A stretch of DNA of 37,177 bases from an uncultured bacterium (GCA_902761035.1 CACWIW010000078.1:1-37177); one strand, 5' to 3'; numbered from the stretch's first letter, positions 1-7,582 are shown. Program-made: numbers and translations. Notes: a model not told the origin generated them from the sequence alone.

Positions 1-549
1 CGAGAGCGCGCTCTTGATCTTGCCGCGCATGTTGTCGTTGCGCTCGTAGTGGTCCACTAGACGGCGAAGCACCTCGATCATCGCGCCGGACGACTCGCCA
101 GCGCGTACCATGTTCGAGTAGAGCGGCGGGAACGTCTCGGGGTAACGCTTGATCGCGTCGGAGAACGCCTCGCCGTTCACGATCGCCTGGCAGAGCCCCT
201 GCGAGATCGTACGCTGCGCGCTGTCCTCCTCGCCCTGGTTGGCGAGGCAGCTGAGGGCCTGTCCGAGCGTCATGCCGGCTTCAAGCAGGTCTGCGAGCTC
301 GCCCGTGAAGAGCAGCACCTCGACGGGCTTCATCTGCGTGGCCTTCTTCCCGAACTTCAACTTGAACGGGCTGCCGCCGCCGGACTTCTTCTTCGCGTCG
401 GCGGCGCCGCCCCCCGCCTCGGAGACCGAGAGCGGGGTGTGGCCGAGCTTGCGGACGGCGGCCAGCGCCTCAGGGCGACCTGCGGCCTGGACGGTCCCCT
501 CCACGCGCTTGCCGTCCTTCGTCACTGCCTTGTAGGTAAATGCCGCCAT
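1..549 (-). CDS. gspF: Type II secretion / type IV pilus inner-membrane protein, GspF/PilC family (3' end outside window)
   Basis: This is the first 183 codons of a polytopic platform protein that works with the GspE/PilB ATPase in type II secretion or type IV pilus assembly. The start MAAFTYKAVTKDGKRVEG is the usual GspF/PilC N-terminus. It is followed by a charged Gly/Lys-rich linker (about residues 45-70) and the first T2SSF helical domain, with the motifs LLFTGELADLLEAGMTLGQAL and YPETFPPLYSNMVRAGESSG, both typical of the family. The ATG at 549 is preceded by a strong AAAGGAGG ribosome binding site. It lies 13 nt downstream of serA and is probably cotranscribed with gspE and serA. The C-terminal half is beyond the window edge, so GspF cannot be separated from PilC. 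Confidence 0.9.
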   Translation of the reverse strand, partial: MAAFTYKAVTKDGKRVEGTVQAAGRPEALAAVRKLGHTPLSVSEAGGGAADAKKKSGGGSPFKLKFGKKATQMKPVEVLLFTGELADLLEAGMTLGQALSCLANQGEEDSAQRTISQGLCQAIVNGEAFSDAIKRYPETFPPLYSNMVRAGESSGAMIEVLRRLVDHYERNDNMRGKIKSALS

Positions 550-562
550 CTGCAAACCTCCT

Positions 563-1729
563 TTACTTGATCACGCGCACGCGGATCACGGCCTCGCTCT
601 TCTTGAGCTGGTCGACGACCTCCGCAGGAATCGGCGCGTCCACGTCGATGAGCGTGTAGGCGAAGTCGCCGCGGCTCTTGTTCGCGATAGAGTCGATGTT
701 CACGCCGGCGTTGCCGAGGATGCTCGTGAACTGTCCGATCATGTTCGCCACGTTCTTGTGGCAGATTGCCACGCGACCGGCCCGGTTCGTCGGACCGAGC
801 GAGCACGCTGGGTAGTTGACGGAGTTCACGATGTTCCCGTTTTCGAGGAAGTCGCGCATCTCCTTCACAGCCATCACGGCGCAGTTGTCCTCGGCCTCCT
901 CGGTCGACGCGCCGAGATGCGGGATCACGATGCAGCCCTTCTTGCCAGCCGTCGTCGCGTTCGGGAAATCGCTCACGTACCGGCGCACCTTGCCGCTCTC
1001 GAGCGCGGCAAGCATGTCCTTCTCGTTCACGAGCGCGTCGCGTGCGGCGTTGATCACGATAACGCCCGTCTTCATCATGGCAATGGACTCGGCGTTGATC
1101 ATGCCCTTCGTGGAGTCGAGCGCCGGCACGTGGATCGTGATGAAATCGCATACGCGGTAGATGTCCTCCACGTTCTTGCAGTGCTGCACGGCGCGGTTGA
1201 GGTTCCACGCGGCGTCCACGGAAAGGTACGGGTCGTAGCCCATCACGTCCATGCCAAGGGCCACTGCGGCGTTCGCCACCTTCTGTCCGATCGCGCCGAG
1301 ACCGATCACGCCGAGCTTCTTGCCCTGGATCTCGGTTCCCGCAAATGCCTTCTTGGCCTTCTCGGCCGTCTTGTTGATCGCCGCGTCGGCGGCGTTCTCC
1401 TTCACCCACTCGACGCCGCCGATGATGTCGCGGCTCGCGAGGAGCATGGCCGCGATCACGAGCTCCTTCACGCCGTTCGCGTTCGCGCCGGGTGTGTTGA
1501 ACACCACGATGCCCTTCTTGGCGTATTCCGCGTGGGGGATGTTGTTCACGCCGGCACCCGCGCGGGCCACGGCGAGGAGGCTCGCGCCGGGAACCATCTC
1601 GTCCATCTTGGCGCTGCGCACGAACACGGCGTCCGCAGACGCGAAGTCCTCCGTGCGCTCATACCTGTCGTCCAGGTTGTTCAGCCCGACCGCCGCAATG
1701 GGGTTCAGGCATGTGTACTTGTACTTCAT
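563..1729 (-). CDS. serA: D-3-phosphoglycerate dehydrogenase, short ACT-domain type
   Basis: Oxidises 3-phosphoglycerate to 3-phosphohydroxypyruvate, the first step of serine synthesis, in the cytoplasm. The 388-residue protein has a 2-hydroxyacid dehydrogenase catalytic domain, an NAD-binding Rossmann motif GLGAIG at residues 143-148, the substrate-site segment around Arg230 (VINAARD), and His271 in the IPHLGAS motif. A C-terminal ACT-like domain (about 318-388) ends GDFAYTLIDVD...VIRVRVIK. An A-rich leader with AAAGAGAAA precedes the ATG. The gene lies 57 nt after gspE and 13 nt before gspF, so a biosynthetic gene separates two secretion genes. The family assignment is firm; feedback control by serine through the ACT domain is family knowledge, not seen here. 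Confidence 0.95.
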   Translation of the reverse strand: MKYKYTCLNPIAAVGLNNLDDRYERTEDFASADAVFVRSAKMDEMVPGASLLAVARAGAGVNNIPHAEYAKKGIVVFNTPGANANGVKELVIAAMLLASRDIIGGVEWVKENAADAAINKTAEKAKKAFAGTEIQGKKLGVIGLGAIGQKVANAAVALGMDVMGYDPYLSVDAAWNLNRAVQHCKNVEDIYRVCDFITIHVPALDSTKGMINAESIAMMKTGVIVINAARDALVNEKDMLAALESGKVRRYVSDFPNATTAGKKGCIVIPHLGASTEEAEDNCAVMAVKEMRDFLENGNIVNSVNYPACSLGPTNRAGRVAICHKNVANMIGQFTSILGNAGVNIDSIANKSRGDFAYTLIDVDAPIPAEVVDQLKKSEAVIRVRVIK

Positions 1730-1786
1730 TTTCTCTTTTTCTTTCTGTTTAGAGTTTATCGTAGAAAGCCGGGCACTCGCCCGAAA

Positions 1787-3478
1787 TCATTGGTCCTCGG
1801 TGACGCGGCGGATCTCGGTCACGGACGTGACGCCCTTGAACACCTTCGCCCAGCCATCCTCGCGCAGCGTCTTCATGCCCTTGGAGAGCGACAGCTCCTG
1901 GATCTGCGTGGCGTTCGCGCGCTTGACGATTGCGGATTCGATGTCCTCGTCCACCTCCAGCACCTCGAAGAGGGCGCGGCGGCCCTTGTAGCCCGTGCGG
2001 CTGCATGCGTCACAGCCGTTCGGCTCGAACACCGTATCCTTCTCAGGCGGATACGAGAGGTCGTAGTACTTGCGGTCGAGCGGCACCTCGCGCCGGCACT
2101 TCGGACAGAGCCGGCGGCAGAGGCGCTGGCCCATCACGCCCGCGACGGCGGACGCGATGAGGAACGGCTCCACGCCCATGTCGATCATGCGCGGGAACGC
2201 GCCGGCGGCCGTGTTGGTGTGGAGCGTGGAGAACACCATGTGACCGGTGAGCGAGGCGTTGATGGCGATTTCGGCCGTCTCGCGGTCGCGGATTTCGCCC
2301 ACCATGATCTTGTCCGGGTCCTGACGCAGGAACGCGCGCAGCGTGCGGGCGAAGTCGAGGCCGATGTCCTTGTTCATCTGCACCTGGATGATGCCGTCCA
2401 TCTGGTATTCGATCGGGTCCTCTGCCGTGAGGATGCGCACGTCCATCGTGTTCACCTCGTGGAGGAAGGAGTAGAGCGATGTCGATTTGCCGGAACCGGT
2501 CGGGCCCGTCACGAGGAAGATGCCGTTCGGACGGCGGATGATCTTGTCCACCACCGCGAAGTCGCGGTCGTTGAAGCCGAGGTCCGCCATCTTCACGAAG
2601 TTGCCGCTCTTGGCGAGCAAACGCAACGAGATCGACTCGCCCCACGCGCCGGGCATTGTGGACACGCGGATGTCGATGTCCTCACCGCCGAGGCGGATGC
2701 CGATACGGCCGTCCATCGGGAGGCGCTTCTCGGCGATGTCGAGGTTCGCCATGACCTTGATACGGCTGATGATCGCGCTCTTGAGTCGGTTCAGCTGCGG
2801 CGGTACGTCCACCTTGTGCAACATGCCGTCGATGCGGTAGCGGATGCGCAGTTCGGTTTCCTGCGGCTCAATGTGGATATCCGTCGCGCCCTGGCGGTCG
2901 GCTTCCGCGATGATCCTGTTCACGAACTTGACGATGGAGGCCTCTTCGCCTTCGGCGCCCACGTCGATCTTCGAGATGGAGCCTTCGTCCTCGTCCACCG
3001 CGTAGCGTCCGTCCTCGATCATCTTCTCGATCGCGTCCGCGCCCACGCCGTAGAACTTCTTGATCGCCTTGTCGATCTCCTCCGCCGGCGCGAGGACCGT
3101 CCGCACCGGACAGTCCGCCGCGAGGCGCAGGCCGTCGCCAGCCACCGTCGAGAACGGGTCGCTCACGACCACGGTCAGCTCGCCGCCGTCGAACCGTAGC
3201 GGCAGCGCGTTGTACTTGTACACCGCGCTCGCCGGAAGCTTCTGCAGCACGTCAGGACGCGGCTGCACCTTCTCTAGGTCGATGTAGTCGAAGCCGAGGG
3301 ATTCGCCGACTTTCTTGAGGAACTCCGCCTCCTTCACGCCGCCGAATTTGACCGTCGCCTCCGCAAGCCCCATGTCGGGGTTAGCCGCGCGCTGTTCGGC
3401 AATGCGGGCGAGGGCCTCTTCTGAATAGAGGCCAGTCGCCTTGAGGACGTTGAGCGCCAATCTGGATGTTTCAGCCAT
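1787..3478 (-). CDS. gspE: Type II secretion / type IV pilus assembly ATPase, GspE/PilB family
   Basis: Hexameric cytoplasmic ATPase that powers pseudopilus or pilus assembly. The 563-residue protein has an N-terminal MshEN/T2SSE_N-type domain (about 1-145). The ATPase domain follows, with GPTGSGKS (Walker A, 325-332), the Asp box around IRILTAEDPIEYQMDG, IMVGEIRD (Walker B, 391-398), and the His box near STLHTN (417-422). The zinc-binding C-M domain has paired cysteines at 458/461 and 489/492. Length is normal for the family. The start at 3478 is supported by TATAAT only 8 nt upstream and by the lack of a Shine-Dalgarno, which suggests a leaderless message. GspE and PilB cannot be separated without the rest of the locus. 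Confidence 0.93.
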   Translation of the reverse strand: MAETSRLALNVLKATGLYSEEALARIAEQRAANPDMGLAEATVKFGGVKEAEFLKKVGESLGFDYIDLEKVQPRPDVLQKLPASAVYKYNALPLRFDGGELTVVVSDPFSTVAGDGLRLAADCPVRTVLAPAEEIDKAIKKFYGVGADAIEKMIEDGRYAVDEDEGSISKIDVGAEGEEASIVKFVNRIIAEADRQGATDIHIEPQETELRIRYRIDGMLHKVDVPPQLNRLKSAIISRIKVMANLDIAEKRLPMDGRIGIRLGGEDIDIRVSTMPGAWGESISLRLLAKSGNFVKMADLGFNDRDFAVVDKIIRRPNGIFLVTGPTGSGKSTSLYSFLHEVNTMDVRILTAEDPIEYQMDGIIQVQMNKDIGLDFARTLRAFLRQDPDKIMVGEIRDRETAEIAINASLTGHMVFSTLHTNTAAGAFPRMIDMGVEPFLIASAVAGVMGQRLCRRLCPKCRREVPLDRKYYDLSYPPEKDTVFEPNGCDACSRTGYKGRRALFEVLEVDEDIESAIVKRANATQIQELSLSKGMKTLREDGWAKVFKGVTSVTEIRRVTEDQ

Positions 3479-3486
3479 GGCCGAGA

Positions 3487-3492
3487 ATTATA
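3487..3492 (-). promoter_or_regulatory. -10 element for gspE, leaderless configuration
   Basis: TATAAT on the minus strand ends 8 nt before the gspE ATG, with TCTCGGCC between and no ribosome binding site. A transcript starting about 7 nt after the -10 would begin at or next to the ATG. No clear -35 is visible. Confidence 0.55.
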
Positions 3493-3517
3493 CCATAAAT
3501 TTGCCGCGAGTGGGCGG

Positions 3518-3546
3518 TTGACTAACGAAAACAGTTCTGATATACT
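3518..3546 (+). promoter_or_regulatory. Sigma-70-type promoter for the two tRNA genes
   Basis: TTGACT at 3518-3523, a 17-nt spacer, then TATACT at 3541-3546. The tRNA-Gly gene starts 19 nt later. This is the best consensus promoter in the window and is divergent from the gspE promoter. Confidence 0.75.
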
Positions 3547-3564
3547 TTTCGCCGTTTTCCCCAT

Positions 3565-3638
3565 GCGGGCGTAACTCAATGGCAGAGTTCCAGCCTTCCA
3601 AGCTGGCCACGAGGGTTCGATTCCCTTCGCCCGCTCCA
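3565..3638 (+). tRNA. tRNA-Gly (anticodon TCC), CCA encoded
   Basis: A full cloverleaf can be drawn. The acceptor stem pairs GCGGGCG with CGCCCGC. The D stem is ACTC/GAGT, and the anticodon stem is CCAGC/GCTGG with loop CTTCCAA (anticodon TCC). A T arm with loop TTCGATT, discriminator T and encoded CCA complete it. The antisense ORFs across it are not genes. Confidence 0.97.
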
Positions 3639-3650
3639 TTCAGGGGCCTT

Positions 3651-3736
3651 GCCGGAGTGGCGTAATGGCAGCCGCAGCAGACTCAAAATCTGCCGTACGC
3701 AAGTACGTGAGGGTTCGAGTCCCTCCTCCGGCACCA
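3651..3736 (+). tRNA. tRNA-Leu (anticodon CAA), CCA encoded
   Basis: Class II tRNA of 86 nt. The acceptor stem pairs GCCGGAG with CTCCGGC. The anticodon stem is GCAGA/TCTGC with loop CTCAAAA (anticodon CAA, reads UUG). A long variable arm GTAC-GCAA-GTAC, T loop TTCGAGT, discriminator A and encoded CCA follow. It lies 12 nt after tRNA-Gly and is probably cotranscribed. Confidence 0.96.
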
Positions 3737-3885
3737 GCCGGGCGCGCCGCGCACACCTTTCCTTTTCAATCTTGAAGAACATTTTCGCCGTCCTTTCCTT
3801 TTCGTGGTTGACGCCGCATAGTCTACCACAGGCGGACGGCGAAAGTGTCATGCACCCGTTAGGGGTTTGTCAGGAAAACGTCAAA

Positions 3886-4731
3886 TCAGCGGATGTTGTA
3901 GCGCGTGGCCTTCATGAACGCCTTCCAGAGCTCGGCCGGCGTCTTCGCCGCGAGCAGGAGGTCGCGGTTCTCCTTCTTGGAGAACGCCTCGGTGAGCCCG
4001 CTCATGAGCCGCAGGTAGAACGCGCTCACTGCCACGGGAATCGCGCTGAAGAACACGAAATGCACCTTCGTCCCCGCGTCGTCGTAAACGAAGCCCTTCT
4101 TAGAGATGCCCAGAGCGAGCGTAAGCCCGCCGCCCTCGACGCCACGCACGTGCGGGAACGCGAGGCCGTCGCCCATCGCAGTGGAGAGAACGGTCTCGCG
4201 CTCCATCGCCGCCGCCACAAGCGCATCGGCGTTGGAGACGAATCCGTTAGTCGCCATCGCCTCGGCGAGTTCGCGGATCACGGCCTCGGTGGTCTCGCCC
4301 TTGAGGTCGCACACCATCAGCTCCTCCGCGCTGAACCGGCTTATGCCCGTCTTGCGCGGCTCGCCACGCGCCGGCTTCTCTGCGATCACGCGCGGCGCGT
4401 CCTGCTCCTCGTCGTAGAGCATGCGCCCGCATGAGCTGCACATCTGCACCGTCCGCGCAAGGCGCACCTGCTGTACCTGCGAGACCGGCAGACGCATTCC
4501 GCACACGCCGCAGCAGCCGTCCACCATCGGCGACATCACGAGATGGTCCTTTTTATAGAGACGCTGGTAGAACGTCTTGGGCTGCGGCTCCAGCTTGCCC
4601 ACGAGTGCGTCGATGGAGTCGTTGAGCGTGTCTAGGTGCGAGCCGTCTCCCGTGTGGTGGTGCTCGTCGCGCGTGAGGATGAGCTCCTGGAGCTGACAGA
4701 GGAGGTTGATCTGATGTTTCATGCTCTCCAT
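3886..4731 (-). CDS. Fusion of a C4 zinc ribbon with a PTS EIIA (fructose/PtsN-type) domain
   Basis: The 281-residue cytoplasmic protein has three parts. A short helical, Leu-rich N-terminus (about 1-60) is followed by a zinc ribbon with CxxC pairs at Cys74/Cys77 and Cys98/Cys101 (CGVCG ... CSSCGRMLY). The third part is a PTS EIIA-2 domain (about 134-281) with the phospho-acceptor His194 in GDGLAFPHVR. EIIA domains of this type relay phosphate from HPr or act as nitrogen-PTS regulators (PtsN). No EIIB or EIIC is nearby, so a regulatory role is more likely than sugar uptake; this is inference. The ribbon resembles the CdsZ-like C4 ribbons that follow coiled coils. The ATG at 4731 has GAGGAT upstream and sits 11 nt after the IMP cyclohydrolase stop, indicating an operon. 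Confidence 0.85.
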   Translation of the reverse strand: MESMKHQINLLCQLQELILTRDEHHHTGDGSHLDTLNDSIDALVGKLEPQPKTFYQRLYKKDHLVMSPMVDGCCGVCGMRLPVSQVQQVRLARTVQMCSSCGRMLYDEEQDAPRVIAEKPARGEPRKTGISRFSAEELMVCDLKGETTEAVIRELAEAMATNGFVSNADALVAAAMERETVLSTAMGDGLAFPHVRGVEGGGLTLALGISKKGFVYDDAGTKVHFVFFSAIPVAVSAFYLRLMSGLTEAFSKKENRDLLLAAKTPAELWKAFMKATRYNIR

Positions 4732-4742
4732 ATCCGTGATCC

Positions 4743-5423
4743 TCAGTGCTGCGTGTACGTGCCGTCAACTTCCGCCCACGGGGTCTTCGTGAAGAAGCCC
4801 GCGATCGCCGTGTCGTACGCAGCCGTGTGCGCGAACGCCTTCTTCATCAGCTTGAAGCGCGTGTCGAACCCGATCGTGCCGCCGTGCGACGCAAGCTCGT
4901 TCGCGATCGAGCCGTAGTCGAGCGGGTCGGTGACGGACGCGACGCGCAGGTAGTTCTTCGCCGAGGCACGTACCATGCACGGGCCGCCGATGTCGATGTT
5001 CGTGCGCGCCATCTCCGGCGTCACGCCTTCCTTCGCGACGGTCTGCTGGAACGGGTAGAGGTTCACCACCACCATGTCGATCGGCTGCGCGGAAAGGCGC
5101 TTGAGGTCGGCCTGATGCGCGTCGTTGTACGTCTCCGAGAGGAGTCCGAGGTAGATTTTGAAGTCGAGCGTCTTCACGAGGCCGCCCTGCATCTCCGGCT
5201 GGCCCGTGTAGTCGCTCACCGCCACGAGCGTGCCGTCCGCCGCCGCGCCGAGGATTTCCTTCACTTTCGTGTAGGTGCCGCCGGTGGAGTAGATTTTCAC
5301 TCCCGGACACGCCTTCACGAGGGCGGGCACGAATTCCTCGAGGCCCGTCTTGTCCGAAACGCTCATCAGCACGTGCTTCACGGCGACGCGCGAATCGATG
5401 TCTTTCACGATGTTCAACGCCAT
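4743..5423 (-). CDS. purH: Stand-alone IMP cyclohydrolase (N-terminal PurH domain only)
   Basis: Closes FAICAR to IMP, the last step of purine synthesis. The 226-residue product matches only the N-terminal, MGS-like IMP cyclohydrolase half of bifunctional PurH. Recognisable segments are HVLMSVSDKTGLEEFVPAL, IYSTGGTYTKVKEILG, FKIYLGLLSETYN, VVVNLYPFQQTV and NIDIGGPCMVRASAKN. The AICAR transformylase half (about 300 residues) is absent, and the stop is followed at once by the EIIA fusion gene, so this is not an ordinary full-length purH. The ATG at 5423 has AAGAAGGAGTC upstream; the ORF open to 5600 runs through non-coding leader. The missing transformylase must be elsewhere, either as a split PurH or as PurP. 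The purH symbol refers to the domain only. Confidence 0.9.
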   Translation of the reverse strand: MALNIVKDIDSRVAVKHVLMSVSDKTGLEEFVPALVKACPGVKIYSTGGTYTKVKEILGAAADGTLVAVSDYTGQPEMQGGLVKTLDFKIYLGLLSETYNDAHQADLKRLSAQPIDMVVVNLYPFQQTVAKEGVTPEMARTNIDIGGPCMVRASAKNYLRVASVTDPLDYGSIANELASHGGTIGFDTRFKLMKKAFAHTAAYDTAIAGFFTKTPWAEVDGTYTQH

Positions 5424-5448
5424 AATAGACTCCTTCTTGTTGCCGTGT

Positions 5449-5454
5449 ATTCTA
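5449..5454 (-). promoter_or_regulatory. -10 element of the IMP cyclohydrolase operon
   Basis: TAGAAT on the minus strand, 25 nt before the ATG at 5423, leaves room for a short leader carrying the AAGGAG ribosome binding site. Confidence 0.45.
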
Positions 5455-5559
5455 CCAAAATCCCCGCCCCCGCGCAACGGAGAAGTCCAACGAATAACAC
5501 CGGTGAGATTATGGTGCGGAACGAAAGAATTGAAGAATCGGATGCGCTCACTTCGTTCG

Positions 5560-6384
5560 CTATGTGGTGAACCCTTGGACGGGGCGAATCGACTGCCCAA
5601 AGTAACGGTAGTAGTAGCTCACGGAGTGGCTGCCCGAATTGAAGCCGAGGTCCCACGCTTCGGAATCGTTGTAGTCCGAGTGCGGAACGGACGCCCAGTA
5701 GGCGCCAGTCGAACCGGCATGGCCGAGCGACACCTCGTGGCCGAAGCCGGCACAAGGAAGGAAGATGCTGCCGGAAGCATAATTACCTCTACCGCGGACA
5801 ACATACCCATTCACGCCGTTCATTGCCGACCAGGTCCAGTCGCACTTGTTGCAGAGGTCTTTCAGTTCCTGATTCGTCGGCATGCGCCATTCCCCACCCC
5901 AATGTACCTGTGCCGCGTCATGCTTCGTGGTCAGCACACTATTTTCTTTAGCTTTAACCCCAAACAACTTTCCAAGCAAAGATTTTCTTTCTTCACCTCC
6001 AATAACCCACCCATCACTCTTCAAGGCTTGCAGGCTTTTGCCACAAGTTGGCGTATGCCCCTCACCGAAATCAAAGTCCAAAGAGGAACCGTCGCTCGCC
6101 ACCCAGGTTTCGCCCTCATACTTGTAACCGACCGTGTCACCCCACCAGAAGTAGAAACCGTAATCTTCAGGTTTCTCCGCGCCGATGTTCGTGTCGGCCC
6201 AGTACGGACCACCCTCCCAAAGTTGGACTTTGTCGTGAACGGACCTATTTACAGGTCCGGTACTAGCGGTAACGCGCCCTGTCGTATTTTCAATCTGCGC
6301 TGCCGTCTCTTTTTGCTGAGGATGCTCGCCGCCCAGCTGGGCGTTCTTGTCCACGAGTGCCGTGGGATGAATCTGTATCGCCAT
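5560..6384 (-). CDS. FISUMP-domain protein with an LpxA-like N-terminus (apparent gene fusion)
   Basis: The 274-residue protein starts MAIQIHPTALVDKNAQLG. That is the typical opening of LpxA (UDP-N-acetylglucosamine acyltransferase), including its first left-handed beta-helix turn. After residue 19 it switches abruptly to a linker and then a FISUMP (Fibrobacter succinogenes major paralogous) domain, about residues 70-272, with VQLWEGGPYW, YFWWGDTVGYK, WRMPTNQELKDL, GYVVRGRG and SIRPVQGF. The domain is clearly paralogous to that of the gene at 11302-12327. No signal peptide or membrane segment is visible, unlike most FISUMP proteins. The start at 6384 is backed by GGAAAGGAAGCG and an upstream TATAAT; the open frame upstream to 6546 runs through a repeat. 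The function of FISUMP domains is not established; a C-type-lectin-like binding role is inference. Confidence 0.8.
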   Translation of the reverse strand: MAIQIHPTALVDKNAQLGGEHPQQKETAAQIENTTGRVTASTGPVNRSVHDKVQLWEGGPYWADTNIGAEKPEDYGFYFWWGDTVGYKYEGETWVASDGSSLDFDFGEGHTPTCGKSLQALKSDGWVIGGEERKSLLGKLFGVKAKENSVLTTKHDAAQVHWGGEWRMPTNQELKDLCNKCDWTWSAMNGVNGYVVRGRGNYASGSIFLPCAGFGHEVSLGHAGSTGAYWASVPHSDYNDSEAWDLGFNSGSHSVSYYYRYFGQSIRPVQGFTT

Positions 6385-6412
6385 TCTCGCTTCCTTTCCT
6401 TGGTCGTTTGAG

Positions 6413-6418
6413 ATTATA
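6413..6418 (-). promoter_or_regulatory. -10 element upstream of the LpxA/FISUMP fusion
   Basis: TATAAT on the minus strand, 28 nt before the ATG at 6384. Promoter, ribosome binding site and first 18 codons may all derive from an lpxA gene. Confidence 0.5.
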
Positions 6419-6518
6419 CCATTTCCGTGCGATTCAGGGAAGCGGGGGATAAAAAAATACTGGGCCAATGACTCACCTAAGTCATCACTCAAAAATAACT
6501 TGTACAACTCCATCGAGT

Positions 6519-6656
6519 ATTGTTCACAAATCTTCATTGCCAACATTGTTCACAAATCACAAATATCAATTGCAGAGCGGGGGAGACCTCTCCCATTTGT
6601 ATTGGTGGCAATGGTGACATTTGTGAACAATTGAGATTTGTGAACAATCGCAATTG
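6519..6656. repeat. AT-rich inverted-repeat element (ATTGTTCACAAAT family), copy 1
   Basis: Contains ATTGTTCACAAAT twice on the left and its complement ATTTGTGAACAAT twice on the right, around a GGGAGACCTCTCCC hairpin. The segment ATTTGTATTGGTGGCAAT recurs, inverted, in the copy at 25714-25805. No coding signal is seen. It separates the FISUMP gene promoter from the IS remnant. Confidence 0.75.
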
Positions 6657-6691
6657 TGCCTACAAGTGTGCAAGTTATTGTTGAGCAACGC

Positions 6692-7444
6692 CTAACCCGA
6701 CTTTCCACGTTCGCGTACAATAAGGCCGGATTTCCTTGAAAACGGGGCGTAGGTCTTCACTACACTTCCGTATTTTGAGGTGCGGCGTTGCCTGAAATCT
6801 TCGGCGGGCGCTGGGCCGGGAGCGTGAGGCCGAGGGCCCCGAGCAGCAGGGCGACGTCCTTTTTCGGCTCGACGTAGCGCGGCAGGGTGACGCCCCTGCC
6901 GTCGGTCGTGGGCATTACGACGTCCACCATCTTCACTGTCTTCATCTTGTCGATTATCTGGCGCGGAGTGAGCCCTGGCGCGTGCTCGCGTGCAATCGCC
7001 CTAAGCGCCGTCGACCTCGAAGTACGTGCTCGTCAGGTCGAACAGCACCACGTCGCACGTCGAGCCGAACAGCCCCGCCCAGCGTTCACGCAGGAAGAAG
7101 AACAGGGCATCCTTGAACGACAGCGACGGATCCCACTCCGCCCGCTGCGAGTCGTTCAGCTCGCCGAGGTAGAGCGCCCTGCGCTGGAAAATGCGTCGAC
7201 CGGCGCGGACGTTCTCCACCATATGCTCCAGTAAAGGTGAACCTTGCCGTCCTTGAATCTCTTTGTGGATCGAAGAAACATGCCGGTATTATCGCATATT
7301 CGGCACGCCTTTGAAAAGGGGCAGGTCTTCACTACACGGCTTTTCAGGGCGATAGGCGGACGAACACTGCGCTGCAAGCCGCGTTTTGAAAGTTATCCCC
7401 ATGAAACAATTGAAACCAAGGTCGAACGTGGAAAGTCGGGTTAG
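6692..7444 (-). mobile_element. Decayed IS1634-like insertion sequence with perfect 22-bp terminal inverted repeats
   Basis: The ends at 6692-6713 and 7423-7444 are exact 22-bp inverted repeats (left end begins CTAACCCGACTTTCCACG). They enclose a frameshifted and internally deleted transposase. At 753 bp the element is far shorter than an intact member (about 1.7-2 kb), so it is non-autonomous. A near-identical segment ending in AGGTCTTCACTACAC occurs as a direct repeat inside both ends (6736-6765 and 7311-7337). No convincing target-site duplication was found. It sits just upstream of the low-GC gene at 7676. Confidence 0.8.
6760..7281 (-). pseudogene. IS1634-family (IS4-superfamily) transposase remnant
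   Basis: Three pieces of one transposase survive in different frames. The N-terminus MFLRSTKRFKDGKVHLYWSI starts at 7281. A +1 change leads to RIFQRRALYLGELNDSQRAEW and the catalytic-Asp segment VVLFDLTSTYFE, which stops at 7001. The C-terminus RQIIDKMKTVKMVDVVMPT ... LGLTLPAQRPPKI ends at 6760. The central DDE region, several hundred residues in intact relatives, is missing. It cannot encode a working enzyme. Confidence 0.82.
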
Positions 7445-7552
7445 CCCGTGCGTCAAAGGCAAGTTGTTTCAAAAAGTTGTTTCCATTCATCAGAAGGCTT
7501 GGCGGTGAATTACGGAGATGCGCCCACCTCAAAAGGAAAATACTTTTTCTGC

Positions 7553-7582
7553 TTGCACGGACGGCGGGGATTATGCTACACT
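7553..7582 (+). promoter_or_regulatory. Candidate promoter of the duplicated-domain gene
   Basis: TTGCAC at 7553-7558, an 18-nt spacer and TACACT at 7577-7582 lie about 93 nt before the ATG at 7676 and outside the IS remnant. Confidence 0.45.

Noticed and set aside
758..3199. Very long plus-strand open frame of 813 codons, rich in His, Arg and Val
   Set aside because: It is antisense to serA and gspE, which have complete conserved motifs. High GC at third positions removes stops in this frame. The same applies to long frames opposite the debranching enzyme (12259-14589 and 14626-16269) and GH78 (18189-20438).
3576..3851. Minus-strand frames across the two tRNAs
   Set aside because: They are complements of tRNA genes and have no ribosome binding site; such peptides are common false calls.
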